IMG/VR virus record: IMGVR_UViG_3300043409_001893
Span: 1 to 27,034 of that record
Length of the DNA: 27,034 nt
From: a virus
Strand: one strand, 5' to 3'
Shown: positions 15,731 to 24,849 of the stretch, piece after piece
Layout: each line of letters begins with the position of its first letter
Numbering within the stretch: position 1 is the first letter of the stretch
Translations under genes and position numbers: made by a program
The notes under the pieces: model-generated
Told to the model about the DNA's origin: nothing
Database searches by the model: none
The model's input: only the letters and a program-made list of their open reading frames with translations

Positions 15731-18700
15731 TTTTTAAATTCTTCATTTTCTTTTTGAGTCTCGTCAAAGAAGATGTTCATCTTAGCAGCAGCGATAGCTT
15801 TGATTATATCATCAAAGTTCTTGTTGATAAAGTTAACTCTTTCTAAGGTATCTTCCCCTACTTCATCTGCTAAATCTTCTTGTAGAGATACTTTCTGTAT
15901 AGCAGAAGCAGTTTTAAGTTTTTCAGCAAACTCATTTACTTTATCAAACACTGTAGTCTCAGGCATCACTGCTAAGGTTTCAATGTTTGGTGTATTAATA
16001 ATAGTGTCTCTGAGGCCTAATTTTTCTGCTAGTTTCTCTTGATTGTACTTAAAAATCTCTTCGTAGTTTTGGTTGTATACACTTAGCAAATCTTCAGCAG
16101 TTACATCTTTAGAAATTCTTAGGCCTAGCAAATCGCCAAACAACAAGCTTCGTTCTTGTGTACCAATATTGACAGAGTCTTTTTCACGCTTATAAGGAAC
16201 GTCTTGTTGAATTCTAAAATTAGATCTTGGAAGTAATAAAGCATTTGCCTTAGTAATATTGATATTATCTAATACATCTCCTTTATCATCAAACACAGGG
16301 ACAGCTTTTTGAACAGCTCCTACTTTGTTTGCTGTGTTAAACGATGCTCTCACAAATGCAGGAGTACCATCACTCAGTACTTTAGATCCTATTTCTGCTT
16401 CAAACTTCTCAACTGCTTGACGGATCTTATCAATCTGCATTCCTTGAGTTAATTGTGGAAGCAATGGGAAACTAGAAGATTTAATATAGACGCGTCGATC
16501 TAGATTGTCAGCTACGTCTAAAACATTTCCTACATAAACTGGTTTGATAGGCTGCATTACTAATCCTAGTTCTTCATAACTAAGAGTATTTGCTGGACTA
16601 AAATCCCCTTGTGATTGTGCAGTAAGCTTTCTAGTAAGCATATCAACTTGAGCAGAAGTTAGTCTGCCCATTTGTTTCATTACGTACAAGTGCTCTTTCC
16701 AAGTAGTATATTCCTGTGCATCGGAACCTTCTATTTTAGAGAAGTTTTTTCCAAAGCCTTTTACAACTTTTTCAAAATATTCTTTTTGCGCAGTGTCTCT
16801 TACATTCTCACTATTGATTTCTTTATCTTCTAAGAAAACCTGATAGTATTTATTGTCTTGGCTATTGGCTAATTCTAATCCTGGTGCAATGTTTCCTGCA
16901 AGACGTTTACCCATATTAGTAAAAGTCTCTTCTAGATTTAATCTAAGAACTTGCTCATCTGTTAAAGTCTCTTCTGCTACATCTAAACTCTTAGCTAATT
17001 GCTGTTTAGATTTAAACTTAGCATACATAGCAGGGTCACCTATGAAAAGCTTCATTGCTTCTGCGTTAGCGATTAAGTAATTATATACAAAATCTCTAGC
17101 CGCATATTTAAGCTTATCTTCGCCAACACCTTCTGTCATGCTGGCCATGTACTCTTTATCTAAAAAAGCAAACTGATCAACTACTCTACCACTTGCATCT
17201 TTAACAGTTTGTCCTATACCTAATGATCGCCAGTCTTTGAGCTTTTCTTCTATCATAGTATTAAACATACTTGATAAATGCTCTTTTACTGCTTCTTTAA
17301 CTTCAGGACGATTGACAGTATCGTTTTTATCTTTAACTATGTCCAAGTAAGACACTTCTTTATCGTCAAGAATAATCATTAACTCATTAAGACTAGGCAC
17401 TAAGTAAAAATAATTAGGCTCAAATCCTTTTATATTAGTAGACTGCTTACCTCTGATACGAGCTACCTCTGGAGTAACCATTGCTTTTACTAGTAATTCT
17501 AAATTACCATCTGTTAATTTACCGTCTTCAAATTTTACTTCTCTAGCTAATGCTTGAATAATAGTCATTGTAGACTTATCAGACATTGTTGGGTGGAAGA
17601 AAGCTACTTTTCTACGTCGTTCTTTATTAAGAATTACTTTTGATGTATTAAAGAATAATCCTAGCTTAACTACTTCGTGTTCTGCAGGAGTAAGTTTGTT
17701 GAGCTTTCTGTTATCTTGAGTAGGTGAAAACTTTTTCTTTAAAGCTTCTAATGATAAGTAACCGCTGTTTAGAGTATTTCTAGTAACATTTCCTAACTCT
17801 CCTTCGTCTGTAAGTTCTTCTAACCAAATACTATCTCGGGTAAAAGAGATTTCTTTTAAGCCGTTTATTAAATCACTGTTGATAAATGTTTTTGTCTCAG
17901 GATCGTAAGCAGTTAAATCTCTTACACGATTTACAAAGAAGTTATTATTACCATATGAGTAAACAGTTTTACCCCCTGATTGAAAAGAATTGCTGTGAAT
18001 ATTTAAAACATTTGCCGCATCTACGCGGGCAAGTGCTTTAACTGCAGAGTCGCTTAGTAACTCAGCGTCTTCTACTATTACATCACTATCAGCTTTTAAT
18101 TGTAATTGTTTAGCCAACACCGTCACTAGTCCCGAACCGTGAGTAAATAATTCTGCCCAAGTTCTGCGCCCCTGGTTATTAAATTTACCTTCTCTTAGGT
18201 CTGTGTAAGTTTGATCTGTGATAACAATTCCAAAGTTACCTAACCAAATAGCTAGATCTTCATTAGTAACTTTAGTTGGGTCTTTAGCAAACTCTGCAGC
18301 TTGGTTTCTTAATGTTTTAGCTACTTCTTTATTAAATACATAATCTCCGTTATCATTTACATCAATAAGATTACTTTGTCTTTCTACTCCCTTAAGATTA
18401 GAATCCCAAATAGCACGTAGTCTTTGCTCTGTAGCAGTAGCATTACTTGACCATTTTTGCAGAGAGTATCTACCGTTTTTATCTCTACTCCACATTACAA
18501 ATACCATATCAATATGGTGTTTAGCCATGTCAGATACAAACTCGTTCTGAATTCTTTCAGGAGCTATTTCTAATGCATCAATTACAGAACGTAACCATGG
18601 GAATTTATTCACATGTAGTTCTAAAACGTTCATCATTAGATCATAATTTGCAGGTTTGTTAGCAAGTATCTCGTGACAAGTGTCTGTTACGGTATCATAC

Positions 18701-21700
18701 GATAACATCTCTGGCCAACCTAATGGATTATTGATAGGGCCGTTTTCGTCTTGTGCTTGAATACCTGTAAAGAATTTCTTTAAGTCTGCAGAAGAAGTTG
18801 CTTTGTAACTTACACTAAATGACCAGTCGTCCGTGTAAACTACTTTCTCTAAACCACCTGATACTTCATCAGACTCATCAAGATTTAAATCTTCTGCTAC
18901 ACTGCCTATAGTAAACAATGCCATATGCTGATTAGTTAATCTCTTAACTTTCTCAAACTGATCTATAATGGCCCCCATTTTAGCAGCATTGTTCTTTAAA
19001 CCTAATTCTTCGTAAGCTGCTTTTAATTGTTTAAATGCTTCTAAATGTTTATCAAATATTGGTCGAGTCTTTACTGTCTTCTTTCCTCCAACTTCTTTAG
19101 AAGCTAGAGTCTCTTTCATAATAGTAGAAGCTATGAAAGCGATTAAAGATGATTGAGTATCTGAACTAATACCTCTGATTACTAAATTATCTACTTCTGT
19201 TCTTTGCTCTTCTACTTGCTCAGCGGTCATAGGTATAATCGACTCATCTACTTGATCGTCGCCTATAGGATTAGAATCTTGTGTATTACCGTTAACAATA
19301 ACCTTAGTACCGTTAGCTAAAGTAATAGTTCTACTATTTTTTGCTCTTTCTTTAGATAATTCTACTGCCTTTTTAAAACTTGCCAAAGCTTCTTCTACTG
19401 AAGAAAATTCATTAGGATTAGGACCTACTAACTCTTTTTCGCCAATAGCTCCTTTTTCAATGTTATCTACATATGCTTCTAACTGATCTATAGTCAATTC
19501 ATTTCTTAAAATATCTTCAGCAAAAGCATCTATTCTAGCTTGTCCTGTAAGTTCTTCTACTTCTTCTTCAGGCGCCTCTGTAGGTTCTTGTGTAGTAGCT
19601 TTACTACTTACATAAATATTTCTTAAAATTCCATTATCAGAATCAAAAGGTTCTTCGTAAACACCATTTTCATCTATATTATCAATTTGCTTTTCTTGTC
19701 CATCTTCGGTTTTATAAATAATACTATAATTAAAACCATTATCAGAAAAAATTTGTACAATCTTTCCTTTAGAATTTGCAATTTTACGAGCAGCAGTAAC
19801 AATAGTTATTTCGTCTCCTACATTCCAACCTGCAGGATTTGCAGGATCTTCTTCAGTTGTAGTTTCTGAAGCAGGTAATAAAGGAGTTATTAGTTTATCG
19901 TACTTGTCGTATATCTCGTTGTACTTAGCCAATACATCTTCTGTCATCCAAGTTTTGTCTATTTTACCATCTTTTCTATAGTCTTCTAAAGTAGGAATAG
20001 CTTGAGCTAACGCTGCTTGTTCTTGTGCTCTTAACTCTGCTACTTTAGCTGCATTAGCTTCTGCAGTTGAGGTAGTATTAACAGGACTTACTGTTTTTAA
20101 TCCTTGGGTCTCTAATATATTAGCATGATCAAATCCAAACTGAGCTTTGTCAATAGAGTTTAATTCTGACACAGGAATCCATCTAGCTTCTTTAGCATCG
20201 TCTTTACCTGCTACATCTGTAGCAATATCAAAGTCTGCAGGTAAATCAATTCTAAATACAGTAGCAGAAGTCCAAGCTTCTGTACTATTTCTTGGATCTC
20301 TTTCCTGACTATCAAATACACCGACTTGTGGCATAGGAAGATTCATTGAAGACTCTGTTAAGTCTAATCCTGTTTCTTCTTTAAGTTCTCTTATCGCAGC
20401 TTGCTTTGCTGTTTCTTTTCCTTGTGTCCAAGCAGTTCCTGGTCGAGCATTTGTATCATGAAATCCTCCAGGAAAAGCAAGTTTACCCGCTTCTGCCTGA
20501 GCAGTATCAGAACGTCTGATTAATAAAACTTGCTGCTCACCATTAACAGTACGAGTAACAATAAGGTCTACTGTTGGATTGGCTCCAGTGTAGCGTAATG
20601 GGGAAGTAGTAGTAGGTCTTGGTGTAGGGCTTACTGTAGGGCTTACTGCAGGGGGTCTTTGCTGTGCGGCAGTTTGCTTAGGCATTGCTCCTGCAAATGC
20701 TGTATCAAAAGTAATAGTAGGTTGGATAGTATAAACCCATTTAGGTTTAGCATCTGTACCTATGTTTACTGATAAGATATTAGTCTGATGTGATTCTTTA
20801 ATTTGATCTGCATAAGAAATAGTACGTGACTCTCCTTCTGGAGTAAGAATAATTGTACATCTTCTGCCTAATTGCAATCTGTCTTTGTCAGCATTAGAAA
20901 GTATCTGCTTGTTAAGTAATATAGGTAATAGTTTATTTCTAAGCTTAGTTCTATTCTCTTGCTTTCCTGTATTAGTTCTCTCAAAGTTTTGAGAAATCTG
21001 ATGTGCATAATATGGAGTACCGTCTCTATGGTTACCTGCTTTAACACCTGGTCGACCAAACTCTATACCTGTTGCAGTTACTGCAATTAAAGGTCTCTCA
21101 GATTTAAGAGTACTCAATGATCCTCCTTGAGACATTAAGATATTATTTAAACCTTCAGCTTTATCGGTGTTATATAAATAAATAAACTGAGATAAATACT
21201 GTGATAGACCTGCAGTAGTAGTAATATCAATGCCGCTGAGTCCAATTGCTTTTACAATAGGATTCTCAGTGTCGTTACTTAAGTGTGCTTCAATTGCATA
21301 TACTATAGAGTTAGCTACCTCTTCTGTGATAGGTTTCTTTTGTAAAGGAATAGGCATGTAATTGTTAGGACCTACTTTAACAACAGCATATAGTCTACCT
21401 GACTGTACGTTAACAGGCAACATTGATTGGTTCTTGCCTAAAATCATAGACACATCTCCACCTAATTCTACAACCCCGTTACGACCAACTCCTAAAATTA
21501 AATTAGGATCTGGCATAGCTTCGTTTATATTTAAAGAACGTCCGTCAAATGTTTTAAACAGTTTACCAAAACTCTTATAAGTAACTTTGCTAGTTACTCT
21601 ACCTGACTTAACAATCTTTTCTCTAATCTTAAGGTTAAAGGCTTTGTTCTGAGCAACTCCTTCAGGACCGCTGCTAAGGTTCTCACTACGATACCATGCA

Positions 21701-24700
21701 TTGTCGTGTACATAAAACACAGTTTGCCCATCAGCAGTAGTTACTTTAATAGGTACTTCTGCAATATACTCTGGCAAAGTGCTCAAAGGAATACCTTGTG
21801 CGTCAGCTTCTTTTTGTAATTCTGTAAGTCTTACAGACCATGGAGTTTTTTGGCGAGTGTTTGATTTAGGATCGTATTTATCTCCTGCATACTCAGCGTC
21901 AATTTCCATTGTCAACTCTGTACCTTCAGTTAAGAAGTCAGGGTCTAGTACTTGTAAGTTATCGATGTTGTCTGTAATCTCTTCACGATTAACAATACCT
22001 ACATCTTCTGATTGATTAAATTCTCTAGATAAAAATGCTCCTTTATCTTCTGCGTTTTCTGGACGGCCGTAGTTATAAACTAAATTACCGTTACCGTCTT
22101 CACCAATAATTTTAGTATTATCAGTTTGTAATAATTTCTGTGCAGCGTCAGTTACTTGTGCTTCTACATTTTGCTTTTCTGTAGTAGGGTTAGGAAGATC
22201 TTCAGGAATAGTTGTCTTGACATCCTTTTCATTATTTGCTATTTCTGCTGCTATTTCTTCAGGAGAACGAGAATCAAAAGTTCCTAACTTAATTTCATTT
22301 TCTTGTTCTTGTTCTTCAGCATCTTCTGGAGTAATTTCTCCTGTAAGTACACCAATGCGAGTTTCAATAATAGACGATAAGGCTTCTTTATTCTTGTCAG
22401 ATAATTCTGCTTTCTGAATTTCTTCTTTAAGATTATTTAATTCTGTAAGATCTGTAAGAGTTGCAATTTTAGTATTATATCCTTGAACTATTGCACTGGT
22501 TTTTTTATTTTTTGATTCTGCTTCAACGGCTTTTTTTAATTCTGCCATCTTAAATTCTGCACTTTGTTTTACGGCAGGGTCTGCACTCATGCGGGATAGA
22601 CGCTCTACTTCAGAGATAGTGGTAGCACTTTGTATTTGCTCTGCTATTTCTTTACTCTTAGCTTTATTTTCTTTTTGTCTAGCTATTTTATCTTGATGAG
22701 CTTTGCTAGTAATAGTAGTATAGTCTTTAGAGTTTTGTACAGAAGTTTCTTTTAACTTATCTAATTGTTGTTCGTATTCATTTGATCTATTAAAAGAATC
22801 TAATCCTTTAACTTCTGCTAAGAATTTTTCATAAACAGCTTTGTTATGCTCTGTGTCTCCTGTATTGTTATCTAAGTTACTTGTAGAGTAAGTAAGAGGT
22901 ACTTCTGTCTTTCGAATCTCTGTGCTTTCTACAACACCTTCTTTTTTAAATAATATTTCTTGCTCTCTTTCAAACTTATATTTCTTAGCAATAGTATTGA
23001 CTTCTTGAGATAACTCAAAGTCTGATTGTTTTTTAATATTCTCTACATCATTAGTAGCACGTTCAATACGAATCTTGCTAGCACGATTTTTAAAAACTTC
23101 ATCTACATTTTCAAAGTCTTCTGCATTATTATAAATACCTTCAAGTTCTTGAAGATCTTTAACAGCTTGTTGTGCACGTGCTACATAGTCAGCTCCTACT
23201 TTAGCAGGGTCTCTAGAAGCTTCTTGCTCATATAAATCTTGAAGTACTTCAGTTGTTCCTGATTGAAAAGCTTTTAATGCTTGCTCTTCAAACATTTGTG
23301 TTTTTAAGTTTTCTACTTCTTCAATATTACCTTCAGCTGATGCTTTATTTAATTTATCTACCCAAAGTATTCTATCATTGACATCCATTAAGGTATCCGT
23401 CATACGAACACCTTTTTCTTTCATGTCTTGAATTACAACTTGCTGTTTTTCATAATCAATTTTTGCTGCAGCATTAGCACTGATTCTATTACCATCTTCG
23501 TCTACTGTATTTCCTGGACCGTACTTAGAAGATTTTAGCGCACTGGTAATTCCTGTTTGCCCCATACCACCAAGTGCTCCTAAGAATGCAGCTTCCATTC
23601 CTTCCATAGAGTTAGCATCTTTGACGTGTTGCATAGCTGCTAAGAAATCATCTCCAATATTATTTCGTTTATGCTTTCCTTCTCCAACAGCCATACCTGT
23701 TTTAGAAGCAATAAAGTTGATAGTTTCTTCTAATGCTTCTTGGCTACCTTCTTTAACTAGTTCTCCTACAGCGTGGCCAAAACCTCCTGCCTCAAGTACT
23801 CTACGAGAAGATTTAATAGGAGTTAAAAATGCTTTAGCCGATGTAAGGTTTAATAAGATATTAACTCGGTTAAGATTCATTGTAGTAGCTGCACCATTAG
23901 CTGCTTGTTTTTTTGCTTGCTCTGGTGATAGGTTAGCTCTAATTCCTTTTTCGTAAATATCTTTATAAACTTGGCTAGCTTCCATAACTGCTTCAGCCTG
24001 ATTCAACATAGTAGCAGTAGTAAGCGTCTCTGCTGCACCTAAAAGAGTTTTAGATCTCTCTGCTCCTTTGGCAGCACCAAAAACGTAACGAGCTAAATCT
24101 TTACCTCTAGTTACAGCGCCTAATCCTTTGAGTCCAAAAGAAACTGCTTTACCTATCCCAGCACCTTGTGCTCCAAACGCTAATACAGACTCTACTAATC
24201 CTGAACCATTAGCAAACCACCAAGCAGAAGAATCAATATCCATAGGACCTCCTTTGGGGTCAGTATAAATAGGAAACCAATCTTGATCTACTTTTTCTTT
24301 TACATTAGCTGCCCAGTTTACTAGTTCGTTATTAGCAGCATGTTCTGCGTCAAAATAACCTGGGATATCTAGCATAGAAGCAAAACCTCCAATAATCTGA
24401 GGAATAACGTTTGTTCCAATACGAGCAAATGCATGGCCAACTTCTTGACCTAATGATTGATTTTCAAATCGCATTTGTTGTAATTCTCCAACATCATATG
24501 CACGTCCTTTTAAAGTATGAGGATTGATGTAATCTTCATAAGCATCGTAGAAATTAGACGGTAAATCTTTATGATATTTTTCAATACCTTGATAACTTAC
24601 AGGTGCTTTAGCAGCATTAGCATTTATTACATTAGGGTCTAATTCTGTACCATTAGCAATTCTTTCTTTACGAACTTCTCCTGCTCTTTGAACAAATGGA

Positions 24701-24819
24701 TTTACTTTAGGAGTAGTTTTTTTTGCAGAAGGTAGTATTGGAGTTTCTTCTTGAGTTGGATTTACATCTTGTGCAGCTACTCCTGGTACAACATCTTTAA
24801 GATTAACTTTATCTGCCAT
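15724..24819 (-). CDS. Giant virion protein with embedded Nudix domain and C-terminal RNA polymerase segment
   Basis: 3031 residues. The N-terminus is Pro/Thr-rich, followed by Gly/Ala-rich amphipathic stretches (about 120-420, including E-G-S-Q-E-A-L-E-E and A-F-L-G-A-L-G-G-M) like those of ejected membrane-crossing proteins. Charged coiled coils fill about 450-860. A linker of S-P-T repeats (about 1380-1405) leads to a Nudix domain (about 1409-1575): G-G-F 1451-1453, E1469, R1477-E-L-K-E-E-T-G, R-D-P-R 1507-1510 and F-D-H 1563-1565. An SH3/KOW-like module follows (about 1640-1715). The C-terminus (about 2775-2960) has K-S-S-S-F-P-L-L-P, N-K-V-G (K2832) and Q-Q-D-V-P-Y-K with G-T-Q-E-R; I read this as the beta-type barrel of the virion polymerase, whose catalytic half is in the 2513-residue protein. 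No complete domain assignment is possible for about 1720-2770. The start is the first ATG, 30 bases after the upstream stop. Confidence 0.85.
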   Translation of the reverse strand: MADKVNLKDVVPGVAAQDVNPTQEETPILPSAKKTTPKVNPFVQRAGEVRKERIANGTELDPNVINANAAKAPVSYQGIEKYHKDLPSNFYDAYEDYINPHTLKGRAYDVGELQQMRFENQSLGQEVGHAFARIGTNVIPQIIGGFASMLDIPGYFDAEHAANNELVNWAANVKEKVDQDWFPIYTDPKGGPMDIDSSAWWFANGSGLVESVLAFGAQGAGIGKAVSFGLKGLGAVTRGKDLARYVFGAAKGAERSKTLLGAAETLTTATMLNQAEAVMEASQVYKDIYEKGIRANLSPEQAKKQAANGAATTMNLNRVNILLNLTSAKAFLTPIKSSRRVLEAGGFGHAVGELVKEGSQEALEETINFIASKTGMAVGEGKHKRNNIGDDFLAAMQHVKDANSMEGMEAAFLGALGGMGQTGITSALKSSKYGPGNTVDEDGNRISANAAAKIDYEKQQVVIQDMKEKGVRMTDTLMDVNDRILWVDKLNKASAEGNIEEVENLKTQMFEEQALKAFQSGTTEVLQDLYEQEASRDPAKVGADYVARAQQAVKDLQELEGIYNNAEDFENVDEVFKNRASKIRIERATNDVENIKKQSDFELSQEVNTIAKKYKFEREQEILFKKEGVVESTEIRKTEVPLTYSTSNLDNNTGDTEHNKAVYEKFLAEVKGLDSFNRSNEYEQQLDKLKETSVQNSKDYTTITSKAHQDKIARQKENKAKSKEIAEQIQSATTISEVERLSRMSADPAVKQSAEFKMAELKKAVEAESKNKKTSAIVQGYNTKIATLTDLTELNNLKEEIQKAELSDKNKEALSSIIETRIGVLTGEITPEDAEEQEQENEIKLGTFDSRSPEEIAAEIANNEKDVKTTIPEDLPNPTTEKQNVEAQVTDAAQKLLQTDNTKIIGEDGNGNLVYNYGRPENAEDKGAFLSREFNQSEDVGIVNREEITDNIDNLQVLDPDFLTEGTELTMEIDAEYAGDKYDPKSNTRQKTPWSVRLTELQKEADAQGIPLSTLPEYIAEVPIKVTTADGQTVFYVHDNAWYRSENLSSGPEGVAQNKAFNLKIREKIVKSGRVTSKVTYKSFGKLFKTFDGRSLNINEAMPDPNLILGVGRNGVVELGGDVSMILGKNQSMLPVNVQSGRLYAVVKVGPNNYMPIPLQKKPITEEVANSIVYAIEAHLSNDTENPIVKAIGLSGIDITTTAGLSQYLSQFIYLYNTDKAEGLNNILMSQGGSLSTLKSERPLIAVTATGIEFGRPGVKAGNHRDGTPYYAHQISQNFERTNTGKQENRTKLRNKLLPILLNKQILSNADKDRLQLGRRCTIILTPEGESRTISYADQIKESHQTNILSVNIGTDAKPKWVYTIQPTITFDTAFAGAMPKQTAAQQRPPAVSPTVSPTPRPTTTSPLRYTGANPTVDLIVTRTVNGEQQVLLIRRSDTAQAEAGKLAFPGGFHDTNARPGTAWTQGKETAKQAAIRELKEETGLDLTESSMNLPMPQVGVFDSQERDPRNSTEAWTSATVFRIDLPADFDIATDVAGKDDAKEARWIPVSELNSIDKAQFGFDHANILETQGLKTVSPVNTTSTAEANAAKVAELRAQEQAALAQAIPTLEDYRKDGKIDKTWMTEDVLAKYNEIYDKYDKLITPLLPASETTTEEDPANPAGWNVGDEITIVTAARKIANSKGKIVQIFSDNGFNYSIIYKTEDGQEKQIDNIDENGVYEEPFDSDNGILRNIYVSSKATTQEPTEAPEEEVEELTGQARIDAFAEDILRNELTIDQLEAYVDNIEKGAIGEKELVGPNPNEFSSVEEALASFKKAVELSKERAKNSRTITLANGTKVIVNGNTQDSNPIGDDQVDESIIPMTAEQVEEQRTEVDNLVIRGISSDTQSSLIAFIASTIMKETLASKEVGGKKTVKTRPIFDKHLEAFKQLKAAYEELGLKNNAAKMGAIIDQFEKVKRLTNQHMALFTIGSVAEDLNLDESDEVSGGLEKVVYTDDWSFSVSYKATSSADLKKFFTGIQAQDENGPINNPLGWPEMLSYDTVTDTCHEILANKPANYDLMMNVLELHVNKFPWLRSVIDALEIAPERIQNEFVSDMAKHHIDMVFVMWSRDKNGRYSLQKWSSNATATEQRLRAIWDSNLKGVERQSNLIDVNDNGDYVFNKEVAKTLRNQAAEFAKDPTKVTNEDLAIWLGNFGIVITDQTYTDLREGKFNNQGRRTWAELFTHGSGLVTVLAKQLQLKADSDVIVEDAELLSDSAVKALARVDAANVLNIHSNSFQSGGKTVYSYGNNNFFVNRVRDLTAYDPETKTFINSDLINGLKEISFTRDSIWLEELTDEGELGNVTRNTLNSGYLSLEALKKKFSPTQDNRKLNKLTPAEHEVVKLGLFFNTSKVILNKERRRKVAFFHPTMSDKSTMTIIQALAREVKFEDGKLTDGNLELLVKAMVTPEVARIRGKQSTNIKGFEPNYFYLVPSLNELMIILDDKEVSYLDIVKDKNDTVNRPEVKEAVKEHLSSMFNTMIEEKLKDWRSLGIGQTVKDASGRVVDQFAFLDKEYMASMTEGVGEDKLKYAARDFVYNYLIANAEAMKLFIGDPAMYAKFKSKQQLAKSLDVAEETLTDEQVLRLNLEETFTNMGKRLAGNIAPGLELANSQDNKYYQVFLEDKEINSENVRDTAQKEYFEKVVKGFGKNFSKIEGSDAQEYTTWKEHLYVMKQMGRLTSAQVDMLTRKLTAQSQGDFSPANTLSYEELGLVMQPIKPVYVGNVLDVADNLDRRVYIKSSSFPLLPQLTQGMQIDKIRQAVEKFEAEIGSKVLSDGTPAFVRASFNTANKVGAVQKAVPVFDDKGDVLDNINITKANALLLPRSNFRIQQDVPYKREKDSVNIGTQERSLLFGDLLGLRISKDVTAEDLLSVYNQNYEEIFKYNQEKLAEKLGLRDTIINTPNIETLAVMPETTVFDKVNEFAEKLKTASAIQKVSLQEDLADEVGEDTLERVNFINKNFDDIIKAIAAAKMNIFFDETQKENEEFKKC
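20624..20653 (-). repeat. 12-bp tandem repeat encoding a Ser-Pro-Thr linker
   Basis: GTAGGGCTTACT occurs twice without mismatch (20624-20635 and 20636-20647), followed by a partial third copy. On the minus strand it encodes the V-S-P-T-V-S-P-T linker just before the Nudix domain of the 3031-residue protein. Confidence 0.8.
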
Positions 24820-24837
24820 TGGATTTTATTTGAGACA

Positions 24838-24845
24838 CAAATATA
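24838..24845 (-). promoter_or_regulatory. Possible Bacteroidota-type -7 element
   Basis: TATATTTG on the minus strand matches the TAnnTTTG element of Bacteroidota promoters. It lies 18 bases upstream of the ATG of the 3031-residue gene, in the longest gap of the minus block (24820-24849). I see no convincing TTTG element at the usual upstream distance, so it may be chance or a phage-specific promoter. Confidence 0.3.
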
Positions 24846-24849
24846 TGAT

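Noticed and set aside
20868-21059. Minus-strand 63-codon frame inside the 3031-residue gene
   Set aside because: Alternative frame of the giant gene, with no leader or domain.
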